Shown in pieces: positions 22,743-33,116 of a stretch of 64,000 nucleotides of DNA. The stretch lies in assembly GCA_030544215.1 (NCBI GenBank), contig JARZZO010000008.1, positions 32,031,614-32,095,613 on the forward strand, written 5' to 3'. The first letter of the stretch is position 1. Each line of letters opens with the position of its first letter. Made by a program: the position numbers and the translations under genes. The DNA is from Zantedeschia hybrid cultivar. Taxonomy: Eukaryota > Streptophyta > Magnoliopsida > Alismatales > Araceae. The notes below the pieces were generated by a model. The model searched no databases. It saw only the letters and a list, made by a program, of their open reading frames with translations, and was not told the DNA's origin.

Positions 22743-23547
22743 TGCCTCGTTTTGCGTGTCGCTGCTGCACGCATACCGAGGAGTCCGATCAAGTATCCCG
22801 AAGCCAAATAGTCGCCTCGAACTGCGTGCCGACCTCCAGGTGCACCGAACTCGCAGTTGCCAGCAAACCGATCTGCCCCGTTTTGCGTGCCATTGTTGCA
22901 CGCCTACCGAGGACTCTGATCGTGTTTTTCGAGGTCCGTTCCAACCGCCCCGACTTGCGTGCCAACATCCCGGAGTGCCGATATTGTTGCACGCTTCCCG
23001 TGGCGGCCTACTAGCGACTATCTCACAACCACTGACCCGTCAGCTGTTGTGATTACCACCCCAGAACGGTTTATTTGTGATTATTGTAGCCTTTTACCTC
23101 CCTGCGAGGAGTGGGCCATTAGTCTATTGTATTTGGTGGGTGGTACACAAGTACCGGGTGATCTTCTCCCTTGCACCAACATGGAGGTACGTGCTAACCT
23201 TCTCTTTTCGATTTGCTTGTCTCGTATGTGCTTTTCTCTGCCGCCGAATCGAGAGATAGGTCCTAGCCCGTGATTCTTCATCACTGTTGGCTGTGAGTGC
23301 GCTATATCGATCCCGAGTTCCGACAGAACTTTGGGTGGTCCTAATTCCTAGACTTGTAGTAGTTTCTCAACTACCAAACGGTCCCACGCTTCCTCATTGC
23401 GAGAGGGACGGCTTTTCAGCTATTTCTACTTATAGGCGCGGTTATCTAACTGGACTATTGTGCGATTAGACTACAGTTGTCTAACTTTTAAATGCTTATT
23501 GCTGAAATTCGATCAACGCCAGTGAGTCTGTTAGCTGTCCCGCATCA
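22743..23547 (+). repeat. 3' LTR of the chromovirus, second segment
   Basis: It continues the LTR interrupted at 13602 and ends gctgtcccgcatca, the same end as the 5' LTR at 7080. It is nearly identical to 6273-7080. Confidence 0.92.
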
Positions 23548-25177
23548 CAAACTCGGTCTCTAAAGACAACCATGTAGTCAGTATGGGATAGAGAATCCAC
23601 AATAGATTGCGAAATAAAATTACCAAACGGACTGGAACTAAGAAGCACTATGGCTTGCATAGAATCGGGTAGGTCCACCTCAAACGTAAAATCTATGGTG
23701 AGGAAGCGTACCTAGGATTCCGACTTGTAAGACAAACCGGTCCGAATACAGCAAATGGAGTGCAGATCAGTGCACCACTGGCCGAAAAAGTGTTAGATGA
23801 GGTCCGTCTTACTGCAAGGATGCCAACTGTACGATCGTCGCGCGAAACGGGACACAAACGATGACCTCGATATGCGTGCAGCAGCGGCACGTAAAATAAG
23901 ACACCGTCGCAGCTGTCTCACACTGAATCTGAGCTGGTCTTGTAGTGACGAAACCAACGGCACGATCGGTGCAAGAAACGGAGCCGAAATCGATAACCTC
24001 GGTATACATGCAAAGGTGGCACGCAAAACGAGGCAGGTCAGGGCGCAGCATGCTAGATCTAGTTGGCCTCACTGACATAAGATCAACGTTACTGACGGCG
24101 TCTAAATCGGAGTCCGAGATGACCTCGATCTGCGATCACAAGCGCCCTCGTACAATGTGCAAGTACGACACGCAAAATGAGGCACTGCTATCAGACGGAA
24201 CGTACAGCGAGATCGGCCTCACCGATATGATCCCAACGACAAAAGCGACTCGCAAATCGAAGCACAGATGAGATCGTAGCGCTGGCAGTGCGATAACGGT
24301 TCCAATTGCATCACCTGTCACACCCCCACGAACCAAGTCGGGCCTGGCTTGGACCTAATCGAGCTCTGGCTCGGACCAAGACTAAACCAGATGGTTCGGA
24401 TTTCTTAAGACCTGGTCAGACCAGGTAACAGCTTAACCCTCGGTTCCCTTTAAGGGAGAATGGCTCGGACTAGCCCGGGTCTAGCGACTCGAAGCAGGTC
24501 AACCGGTTCGGACCAGGTCGAACCGGTTTGACCGATTAGCGTTAAAGGGCACGAGCCCTACCTTTATTCTCTTCTTCTTATCTCTTTAACTGGTGGGAAC
24601 CAGAAAAAAAGAAAAACAAAAAGGGGAACAAGGCGGAGCACGACGATGGCGAGGCCGACAGTAGCGCCGTCGGCGGTGACCAGCGGCGACGGTGGTGGGA
24701 GCCGGCTTCACCTTCCCCCTTCCTTCTTCTTCGTTTTCTCCTCAGCCTAGCCGAACCGTGACAGATGAAGCGGTGGAATCGAGCAGGCTGGCTGCTCCTA
24801 CGACATCGGGGCGAGGCAGCGGGGCAACACTGGCGGCGGTGGGGTGAGGCAGTGGAGGCAACTGTTGGTGACGTCGGCGGTAGTGGGAGACGAGAAGGCA
24901 GCAACGTCGCAGGCGGTAGTGGGAGATGGCAACGGCGAGGCCAGTAGGGTCAACGGCAGCTAGGGCGCGTGCCGGTCCCGCAGGCGGCGGTGGTGTTGGG
25001 GGCTGGTGGCGATTTCGCCAGCGGCAGCAGAGTCTGATGGCGACAGCGGCGGCCGCGGCGGAAGTCAGCAACGACGGCGGCGGGCTGCGATGGCAAGGCC
25101 GGCGGCTGGCAGCAACACTGCTGAAGCCTTCGATAGGGATGGCGACGGAGCGGCGGCGCAGTGGGGGATCGGGCTAT

Positions 25178-25189
25178 GCTCTGATACCA
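25178..25189 (-). other. Primer-binding site in the older LTR fragment
   Basis: gctctgatacca on the + strand, five bases inside the LTR end at 25195. The surrounding ccgcatcaatttttggtatc parallels the LTR/primer site junction of the chromovirus at 7072-7092. Confidence 0.8.
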
Positions 25190-25194
25190 AAAAT

Positions 25195-25639
25195 TGATGC
25201 GGAAAAAGGGGAAAGAGGAGGGAATGGGAGAGGGATCCTGTCAGTCTCGCACCGGCAGGGAGAGCTTCCCTGGCGTCGCACTGAGGATGGGGGGAAGGGG
25301 CCGGCGTCGCACCGGCAGATAACCTCCGGCGTCGCACCGGAGCTGGGGTAGAAGCTCTCTCTCGCAAAGAATCGATTCTGACCACACAATACACACAGGT
25401 AAATTTTTTTTTTTTCCAAAACAAATCTTCTTCCCATATTCTGAAACAGCATACGTATTTAAGGAGTCTAGATGAGTAACTCTTCACTCTTGGATTCCCT
25501 ACCTGTCTCTAGGACTTCCTATATATTATCTACGTTTTTATAATTCCTAGAAAAATAAAAACAACATAATGGGCCATAAATAAGCCTAATAAAAGCAAAA
25601 GGAATGAGAGAGGGATTCTTTGCTTCATATCCTGCATCA
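25195..25639 (-). repeat. LTR of the older fragment (445 bp)
   Basis: On the minus strand it runs from TGATGCAGGATATG to TTTTCCGCATCA, with matching TGATGC/GCATCA ends. It contains a TATA-like ccttaaatac (about 25455-25465) and repeated ggtgcgacgcc motifs, also found in the chromovirus LTR near 12810. Confidence 0.65.
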
Positions 25640-26636
25640 TAATGTCATTGAAAAAATAGCTAAAAGAAATTCCAGTGTACAGCTACATGCACATCGTTTC
25701 CGCCTAGGCTTTTCTATATGGGCACAGGTCAATGATCTATATGACCCATAAATTAGGATTCTCCCAGTAGCTTAGGAAGAAAGGTAGTCACCTTCCGTCC
25801 AGCTCAATCAGAAACTAAGAATATTTCAGTTAGAACCTTGAATTTCTACCCTGCTGGTGCATAAAGTAATGTATGACTTTCTTTACCTTGACATTACCAG
25901 AACAATATGGAAACAACCACTGAGAGTATAGAGTTACTAGATGCTGAGGATCCATTCACAGTAAGAAACAAAATCTTGTGTAGGGGTCATTGCGAAAATA
26001 GGTTTTTAAACTAGCTTAACTTGGAGATCTACCACTCATTTCAGTATTAACATCTGTCCCAACCAATCGGGCATATGGTACCAAATGCCAACCACCATAT
26101 AAACTAACAGGTTTTCTTTATAGAAATGGTTGTTGGACATAATAGTTTGACACATAGAATGTTGAGCATCAAAGTTCAGCCTGACCAATCTTACAGACTG
26201 TTTACAAAGCAGTTTTAGAAGTAGCTTGATTTGTATTTAAACAGGATGATAAACATTTGACTCTGAAAGAGTATCTTGAAGGTTTGTAGCTGAGAAGATA
26301 TAATCGATACTAGGACTTTCAGGACAGAAAAAGTATCTATATAAAAAATATAGAATATGAAATGTCACTTGTATTGTTAATATTCTCATATATCATATAT
26401 GGACCAATGCTAAAAGTCTATTCGTTTGTCAAAATTTGCATGTTGATTGGATTCTACAATGAAAACAAAGAATGCACATCTAAATGAGGTTTTAAACCAG
26501 AGGTAGAACTATTGTCCGTCAATAGATTCTCAACTGCAATTAGAAAAGTGATTAAACCAATTTACAGAAACACTTAGTCCCTCAAATCTGAACAAAAAAT
26601 GAGACAGATAGCATTAGAAAAGAAAGCCACATGAGG
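25640..26636. other. AT-rich intergenic DNA
   Basis: No ORF, repeat or RNA gene could be supported here. It may be host DNA that was continuous with 31699-32510 before the element at 26637-31698 inserted. Confidence 0.5.
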
Positions 26637-27543
26637 TGTGATGTAGCCGAAGCTATCACGACCGGATTCCGAGGCTGGAATCCGAAGTTTAGGATCCGGA
26701 GCTGGGTCGGATCGGTGAAGAGGCCCGACGGGGATCCGGAAGGCGATGGAGGCGGAGACGCTGCCGAAGATCCGAATCCGAGGGTCACCCGGTTGGATGT
26801 GGGCTGGCCTTTGGAAGGCACAGCCGAGGTTCCTCCGATTGAAGGGCTGCCGATTCAGAGCCGAGGTGCCTTCGGGCTAGGAGGACCAGCCGACGAATGG
26901 CGTCAAGACCGGAGGAAGAAGTCCGAGGTCGGCGGCCGAGACCGACTCGGAGAGATCGGCGAAGATTCAAACCGAGCTCCTGCGGGAGGGAAAGAAAAAG
27001 AAACCGGTCAGCAGGAGTCCCGGGCTTCGGCCCTTAGGAACCCCCTCCGACGGTTAAATTAGCTTCTGAAGATGATTCGATTCAGAAGTCAAAGAGATGG
27101 AAGAAGTAGCTTTAATGCTTTTTGGACTGTTGTCCTTTAGGGTCACGGAGACATACCTTTGGCAATAAATAGCGGTGTATTTATAGCGGAGGATAGAGGA
27201 TGCTTAACGGTGGTAGCCGATATAGGACTATGTTCTGGGTTTATTGGTAAACCGCCATAGTGCCTAGTCCTCCCACCGGAGTGGGCCAGACACAGCTTAT
27301 TGGGCTGAAGGGGGTTGGACCGCGGATGGACTGAAGCCTACTGGACCGAGGGCTGCTGAGCCGCTAACAGGCCGAAGGCTTTTGGGCCGCTGACGGGCCG
27401 AAGAGTACTGGACTGCTTACTGGACCGAGGGCCGCCGGGGCGCTAACGGGCCGAAGGCTCCCAGGGGGCCTTTTACTGCCGCTGTTGGGCTGTCCAGTGT
27501 TGGGCCTATTTTAATGGGCCGAATCGGATTCTGCCTCATCACA
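26637..27543 (-). repeat. 3' LTR of the fragmentary element (907 bp)
   Basis: On the minus strand it starts TGTGATGAGGCAGAATCC after the polypurine tract and ends GGCTACATCACA, with TGTGATG/CATCACA terminal inverted repeats. A TATA-like ctataaatac lies at 27177-27186. A 143-codon + strand ORF inside it (26631-27062) is LTR sequence. Confidence 0.6.
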
Positions 27544-28102
27544 TAGCCCCCCACTCTTGTCTTCCTCAGTGCTGAGATGGCGAGAGTATAGTCTGAAGCC
27601 TTCTCGGGGAATAACGTAGCAGGCGCTATCCGAGGCTTTCTGTTTTGTTAAGAAGAAATAATGCCCTCGGTCGGCCGAGGGTTAGTAGTCATTAATCGTC
27701 TTTGCTCGGGATGTAGTGATGGAATACCTTCGTCCTTACTCGCGAAGGGACGAGCCTTCTGACTGTCAGGCCTGACAGATGGACGGGATAGACGTCGATT
27801 TTTCCGTCAGAACGGTCGCATCGCGAAAAAGCACAGGACACGCGTCGCGCATCTGGCCGCTCCGTTAGAAACACAAAAGGATCCTGGCCGTACGTGGATC
27901 GCGGGTCACCTCGGCTCTCTGTCCGAAGCTTCACTCGGATTGCCGTCGCTTCCTTCCTTGGCATGTGGATCGGAACACGAGGCGGACATCTGAGTGATCA
28001 GCCGAAGGGTCGGACCGCTTTCGGCCATCGATTATCTTGCCTCGATTCCCGGAGTAGGGCCGTCATCATTGCCGAAGGAAGGTGTACGTGGCGCGTATCT
28101 GA
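27181..28102. repeat. Direct repeat, left copy (922 bp)
   Basis: It aligns with 30778-31698 with few differences. It spans U3 of the LTR, the polypurine tract and about 560 bp of the internal 3' region. It stops just before the TATA box of the antisense gene, so the right copy lacks that promoter. Confidence 0.9.
27544..27560 (-). other. Polypurine tract of the fragmentary element
   Basis: The minus-strand sequence caagagtggggggcta precedes TGTGATGAGG. A second copy is in the right direct repeat near 31139-31155. Confidence 0.6.
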
Positions 28103-28171
28103 GTGAGGCGAGGTTACTGAGGGAGATGACCCTGGCCGTTGATTTCGGCGGGGGGTGTTTCGATCTAGGTC

Positions 28172-28179
28172 TATAAATA
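28172..28179 (+). promoter_or_regulatory. TATA box of the antisense gene
   Basis: tataaata within ggtctataaatagg, 257 bp upstream of the ATG at 28436. It is antisense to the host element. Confidence 0.65.
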
Positions 28180-28435
28180 GGAACTCTTTGCAGGGCACTG
28201 TTCCGCTCCCTCCTTCCTGCGCCTGCGTCTTCCTGCAACCATCCGAGCTTTCCTGCTTCTCCGGCGAAGGGCTAGCCATTTGAAGGTGCTTCCGAGCGCG
28301 TTGCCTGTCGCTGGGAGCTCTCCATCGCCCGGAGTCGTTGCCGGGGAAGTTCCTATTACTTGAGAGGAGGTGTTCGATCGAGGAGATCTTTCTTTGAGGG
28401 TAAGCCTCAATTTACTTTCTCCATCCCCACGATTC

Positions 28436-30783
28436 ATGTCCCACAGTTCCTCCTCGGCTGATAATAGTTCTGCAGCCGAAGGCTACACTCCGTCTCAGTC
28501 TCCTGAATCCTCCTTATCATCTCCCCTTTCTCCGAACTCCCTCGCTTCTCTCGTGGTGGACGAGGCCGAATCGTCTGGCGCCGAGGGGTCCGAAGAGGTT
28601 CTCACCACGGGCCAGGCTTCCTCCTCTGGTCGTCGTCGTCCCGAGACCGCTTCGGAAGCGGTCTGCTCTCTCACCGATGATGGGGTCAGATACCTTGCCT
28701 CCTATTATCAACTCCCATCGTGGATGACCCCCTATCGGCCTGGTTCGAATACCAGGGCCAATTCTCCTCGTCCGGGTAGCTTTTCCATTTATGAGGAAAG
28801 CTTCCGGATGGGTTTTCGCCTTCCTCTCTCCACCTTCGTCATCAATCTTCTGTGCTTCTACGGGTAAGCCCCGTCCCAATTTTTTCCTAACTCCTGGCAC
28901 ACAGTCTATGCCTTCTTGGCTGTGTTCGCCCTCATCGAAGTTACCCCTTCGGTTAACATCTTTCGCTATCTTTTCAAGATACAACGGCAGGGGAGATCCG
29001 AGGGGTACAGTTTTGTCCCTCGCCTCGGCCAGGGTATCTTTTCCAGGAAGCCCTCATCCATTCATGATTGGAAGAGGAATTTTATCTTGGTTTCTCTTCC
29101 GGATAATGAGAAGAGTGTGTGGCCTTTTCCTACCGAGTGGGCACCACTGGCCGAAGGCCTCTCCGATCCGCCTACTCTCAACTCCGATCAGCTTCACATT
29201 GTGAGCCTCATAAATGCCGCGGCTCCGTACGATATTGCGGAGCTTTTCAGTAAAACGGAGCAGCTCGTGCAGGCTGGGGCATGGCCGGATCCGACGAAGG
29301 ATCCTCCACGGGCCTCTCCTTATCTTCCTCCCGAGGAGGTTCCGGGGGAGACTGAAGGAGCTGCCGAGGTCGCGCCTCCGGCCGAAGCTCCTCCGACCGC
29401 CAAGGGTGCTGAGGCTTCGGCCGAGGGTAAGTCGATCTTGACCCGCGGAGTTATGCGCCGTAAGATACTAATCTCTTCGTCTGTTTGCAGAAATGTCTGG
29501 AATTAAAGGCCTCCTTAGCCGGATGGCTTAGCAGTCCGGTCGACCGCAAGCGGCGAGAGGGCCTGGACGAGGCGTGGCTCCGAGTGTCCGGGCCGCGAAA
29601 ACGATAGCGGCTTCTGTTGAAGGCCGCGCTGCTGCTGCTGCTCTCTCTCTCGAGAGAAAAGGTAAGTCGGTCGTCCGAAGGGGCGGCCGACCATCGAAGT
29701 GAGGCCGGGTGGACGAGCCCGGCGAGACAGAGCCTGCCCTGGCAGTCAAGAGGCCAACTGCCGCCCGAAGGGCCCCACTCTCGTCGCCTCCCGAAGCGCC
29801 GAGGGGCGATTCTCCTTCGGCCGCGATAGCGGGGGCAGAGGATTTCGGAGGTTCTGGGTTGCAGGCATTTGGCGACCACGAGCGTGAGTTGTGGGTCCCG
29901 GACCTGGAGATCTACAGGGACGAGACTCTGGAGGACCCTCGTACGTGCCTGCGCCTTCTTCGAGGCTTGACCCTCCCGACGGCCGAGGACCATCTGGGGG
30001 ACCTATCTGCAAGTGAACTGGCGCTGCTGAGCGCCCGACTGTCGGTCCAGGTAAAAGGCTCCTTTGCATGCCTTGGTCTGATATTTCCCTTAGCTGGTTT
30101 TGGGGTTGCTAACCCCTGTTTGCTTTTGGCTGCAGGCCGCAGTTACATGTGGCATCCTGATTCGGCGTCAGGCGGCCATCCATCAACAACTCCAAGATGC
30201 CGAGCAGGCATCAGATCCGTCGGCATCTGGTGAGGGCTCTCCGGCGCGACGCGACTTCGAGGCCAGCGTCGACCGGCTCCTGGAGGCGAACGCCCGGATG
30301 CGGGCTAAGCTGGAGGAGCAGCAGGAGGCGACTCGCGCTTCCTCCGAGGCCAAACTGAAGGCCGAGCGGGAGAAGGCGAAGGCCGAGAAGGAGCTGGAGG
30401 CGGTCCGGGCCGAAAATAAGACTCTTAAAGCCGAGATCCAGGACAAGGATGCCCAGTGGGCCTCATATCGCCGCCGCCGTGCCGAGGAGATATCAGCTCT
30501 GAGGCTGAGTCTGGAGGCTAAGGCCATAGAGGCCGCTCGTACAGCCGTCGCCAGCTACAAGGCTGGCCCAGAATATGCCGAGGAGATAATTCAGGCCCAG
30601 CTTCTGGCGGCTTCTTCAGTGTTTACCATAGGACTGGCCGCCGCCCAAAAAGTTTGTCCGGCCGTGGACTTAACCGGCATCACCCTTCCGACGGACGAGG
30701 AGGGTGAAGAAGAGCTCCTGTCTTGGTGGAAGGAGCTCAAGGCCGAGAGAGCTTCGGCCTCGGCGGAATGCGATGTTTTATAA
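28436..30783 (+). pseudogene. Antisense 'putative gypsy-type transposon' (Transposase_28-like) gene
   Basis: The start at 28436 (MSHSSSSADNSS) is chosen because it follows the TATA box and a leader. Exons are 28436-29426, 29491-30050 and 30136-30783, with gtaagt...tttgcag and gtaaaa...ggctgcag introns. All join in frame. In-frame stops at 28865, 29529 and 29700 inactivate it. The N-terminal part is Ser-rich (to about 28600). Then comes a conserved domain with SFSIYEESFRMGFRLPL and FFPNSWHTVYAFLAVFALI, a Glu/Ala/Pro linker, and a long C-terminal coiled coil (about 30240-30560, rich in E, K, A and R). The style matches the plant domain annotated as putative gypsy-type transposon (PF04195), from memory. 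Its function is unknown. Genes of this type are known as extra ORFs in plant Ty3/gypsy elements. Confidence 0.7.
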
Positions 30784-31698
30784 CGGAGGATAGAGGATGC
30801 TTAACGGTGGTAGCCGATATAGGAATATGTTCTGAGTTTATTGGTAAACCGCCATAGTGCCTAGTCCTCCCACTGGAGTGGGCCGGACACGGCTTATTAG
30901 GCTGAACGGGTTGGGCCGCGGATGGACCGAAGCCTACTGGGCCGAGGGCTGTTGAGCCGCTAACAAGCTGAAGGCTTTTGGGCTGCTGACGGGTCGAAGA
31001 GTACTGAACTGCTTACTTGGCCGAGGGCCGCCGGGGCGCTAACGAGCCGAAGACTCCCAGGGGGCCTTTTACTGCCGTTGTTGGGCTGTCCAGTGTTGGG
31101 TCTGTTTTAATGGGCCGAATCGGATTCTGCCTCATCACATAGCCCCCCACTCTTGTCTTCCTCAGTGCTGAGATGGCGAGAGTATAGTCTGAAGCCTTCT
31201 CGGGGAATAACGTAACAGGCGCTATCCGAGACTTTCTGTTTTGTTAAGAAGAAATAATGCCCTCGGTCGGCCGAGGGTTAGTAGTCATTAATCGTCTTTG
31301 CTCGGGATGTAGTGACGGAATACCTTCGTCCTTACTCGCGAAGGGACGAGCCTTCTGACTGTTAGGCTTGACAGACGGACGGGATAGACGTCGATTTTTC
31401 CGTCAGAACGGTCGCGTCGCGAAGAAGCACAGGACAAGCGTCGCGCATCCGGCCGCTCCGTTAGAAACACAAAAAAGATCCTAGCCGTACGTGGATCGCG
31501 GGTCACCTCGGTTCTCTGTCCGAGGCTTCACTCGGATTGCCGCCGCTTCCTTCCTTGGCATGTAGATCGGAATACGTGGCGGACATCTAAGTGATCAGCT
31601 AAAGGTCGGACCGCTTTCGGCCATCGATTATCTTGCCTCGATTCTCAGAATAGGGCCGTCATCATTGCCGAAGGACGGTGTACGTGGCGCGTATCTGA
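30778..31698. repeat. Direct repeat, right copy (921 bp)
   Basis: A copy of 27181-28102. Its left end merges with the last codons of the antisense gene; its right end stops at gcgtatctga. It contains a second polypurine tract and U3, but no R/U5 and no TATA box. Confidence 0.9.
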
Positions 31699-32510
31699 TG
31701 CAGTCTAAAGAAGATCTTAGTTTTCTTCCATCATGATGCAGTCTAAAGAAGAAAATAGATTTAGTCAGATAAAACATACAAAAACATTGACTAAAATGCT
31801 TAAGATTTTGACAAAAAAGAAAAAAATCCACCTTTGGCGATGACATGCCCATGTTGCTTCTTAAGTGCCCCCCCCCAAGGCAGTAAAGGAGTCTATCAGA
31901 GTTGTGACAGACTAAGCTTCTAATGATAATGACATGGCCCTGGCATTCAGGACAGGTTACGACTTCTTGGAGACGATCACCGCATTCCTAGGGCAACGCT
32001 TCTTTCTTCCTCTTGAAATATTCAGCATAATTAAATTGCTAGGGTGGGATATACCTCCTCCTCAAATAATGTTCCAAGAGGTTCAAGTTGCCCTTTACAA
32101 TAACTCTTTTCTGAACTGATATACACTGCCAAGACAAATTTATTGCATTGGCTCTCACGAATCCTATACTTAATTTCCTATATATAACCTTCAGTGTAGC
32201 AACTGAACTTGCTCCATTCTTGAGTTCCATACACTCTGAATATTTCTACATTCAAAATGTCAACACCTGAAAATCCACAAAAGAATTTTTTACAGCAAGA
32301 CTTGCACAAGTGGATTACCCATCAGCATGGTTACACAACTTGCACACTCTTGAATACATCAGACCAGTTTCCCTTCCTCCTTCAAAGTTCACATTGATTA
32401 CACTTAAAAAAATGAAATCTTTTTTCTAAAGGAAAAGAAGAAAAGAAAAAACCCCAAAGAGGGAGAACATTGACACATACCGCTTACACATATCCAATCC
32501 CTTAGAAGAC
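31699..32510. other. Downstream flank of the host gene
   Basis: AT-rich with no supported ORF. atgatgcagtctaaagaaga occurs twice (about 31697 and 31735), a short local duplication. The part nearest 32510 probably includes the 3' UTR of the minus-strand gene; I could not place a polyadenylation site with confidence. Confidence 0.5.
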
Positions 32511-33116
32511 TCAGAACCCCCTGGGCTTGGACTTCTCCCTCTCCTCGGCGCTGCCCTGCGGCCCGTCGCCGCCGGCCATGTAGAGGCAGTAGTCGGCGAT
32601 CTCCCGGAACTTGGGCACGCTCCGTAGGTCCACCTTGGTGCCGTCCTTGAGGGTGATCACGATGTCCCCCCACTCCCCTATGAACCTGGGCACCACCTGC
32701 ACGTCCTCGATGACCTTGTAGGAGAAGTCGCTCCGGTCCTGCCCCGTGAACCCGGAGATGACGGTCACCCTGAGGTTGGTGAACCTGTAGCGCAGGAAGA
32801 AGGCCCTGGAGACGGCGGCGATGGTGAGGGGCATCCAGAGCAGGGTGAAGCCAAACAGAAGGTTGGCGACGAGGTCGCCGTAGTGGGCGCCGCCGTCGAA
32901 AAAGACGCGTTCTTCCCCGGCCGCGGCGCCCCGGGGGGCCGTGTAGGTGGTGGTGGCAGGCTTGTTGGTGGGGGATGAGACGGAAAGGCGGGTTCTTGCG
33001 GGGGTTCTTGGGGTGGGCTTGGATGGGAAGGTGGTGGTGCGGGTAGGTTTGAGGGGCACATGGGGGTGGTGGGACGGCGAGGAGAGGAGGAGAGAGAAGG
33101 GAGAGGAGGCAGCCAT
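32511..33116 (-). CDS. Predicted plastid membrane protein with bacterial-PH-like domain
   Basis: A 201-residue single-exon ORF. I chose the ATG at 33116 (MAASSPFSLLLSS, with G at +4) over the upstream in-frame ATG at 33347, because the extra 77 residues are low-complexity Pro/Ser sequence resembling a leader. Residues 1 to about 65 are rich in Ser, Thr, Pro and Arg, as in a chloroplast transit peptide. A membrane segment lies at about 82-105 (LLFGFTLLWMPLTIAAV). Residues about 107-178 form a compact domain (RYRFTNLRVTVISGF, then EWGDIVITLKDGTKVDLRSVPKF) that looks like the bacterial PH (YdbS/YdbT-type) fold found in cyanobacterial and plastid proteins. The C-terminus is charged. Third positions are strongly G/C. 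No stops or frameshifts occur, in contrast to everything around it. The exact function is not known to me. Confidence 0.85.
   Translation of the reverse strand: MAASSPFSLLLSSPSHHPHVPLKPTRTTTFPSKPTPRTPARTRLSVSSPTNKPATTTYTAPRGAAAGEERVFFDGGAHYGDLVANLLFGFTLLWMPLTIAAVSRAFFLRYRFTNLRVTVISGFTGQDRSDFSYKVIEDVQVVPRFIGEWGDIVITLKDGTKVDLRSVPKFREIADYCLYMAGGDGPQGSAEEREKSKPRGF

Larger units (their letters stand above)
5664..23547 (+). mobile_element. Chromovirus (chromodomain Ty3/gypsy) element, interrupted twice
   Basis: The layout is a 5' LTR truncated at its left by Tat copy A (5664-7080), a primer-binding site, one decayed gag-pol frame (7155-12470), a polypurine tract, and a 3' LTR split by a copia element (12580-13602 plus 22743-23547). 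The first roughly 430 bp of the 5' LTR should lie left of the window, beyond copy A. The rebuilt 3' LTR is about 1828 bp. Confidence 0.9.
23548..25639 (-). mobile_element. Older LTR retrotransposon fragment: LTR plus leader
   Basis: On the minus strand a 445-bp LTR (25639 to 25195) is followed by a primer-binding site and about 1.6 kb of leader. The chromovirus cuts it at 23547. No gag or pol is visible. The leader resembles the middle of the chromovirus LTR: the GC-rich proline-codon stretch, the ctggtccgagcc/aaccggtt block, gcaattg-aaccgttatcgca, and ttttgcgtg...accgagg repeats. The element is probably related to the chromovirus but organised differently. Confidence 0.6.
26637..31698 (-). 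mobile_element. Fragmentary LTR retrotransposon with antisense gene
   Basis: The 3' LTR (26637-27543) and polypurine tract define minus-strand orientation. The internal DNA to its right holds a + strand gene, split by introns, with its own TATA box (28172). A 920-bp direct copy of the [internal end - polypurine tract - U3] segment lies at 30778-31698. No reverse transcriptase or integrase is present, so this is a deleted or non-autonomous copy. Neither a primer-binding site nor a second complete LTR was found. Confidence 0.6.

Noticed and set aside
7085..25189. tRNA genes suggested by tggtatcagagc stretches at 7085, 21173, 25178 and 49079
   Set aside because: Each is only a 12-base primer-binding site beside an LTR; no cloverleaf follows.
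26631..27062. 143-codon + strand ORF as a gene
   Set aside because: It overlaps the predicted LTR 26637-27543 almost exactly, has no recognisable domain, and overlaps equally long frames on the other strand.
28864..28904. A 41-bp intron (gtaagcc...cacacag) in the Transposase_28-like gene
   Set aside because: It is too short for a plant intron. Reading straight through gives conserved-looking codons (PSQFFPNSWHTV) after a single TAA, so a nonsense mutation is the simpler explanation.
26637..31698. A DNA transposon carrying a captured gene (Pack-MULE type)
   Set aside because: The 920-bp flanking repeats are direct and not inverted, and a polypurine tract lies next to TG...CA ends, which fits an LTR element better.
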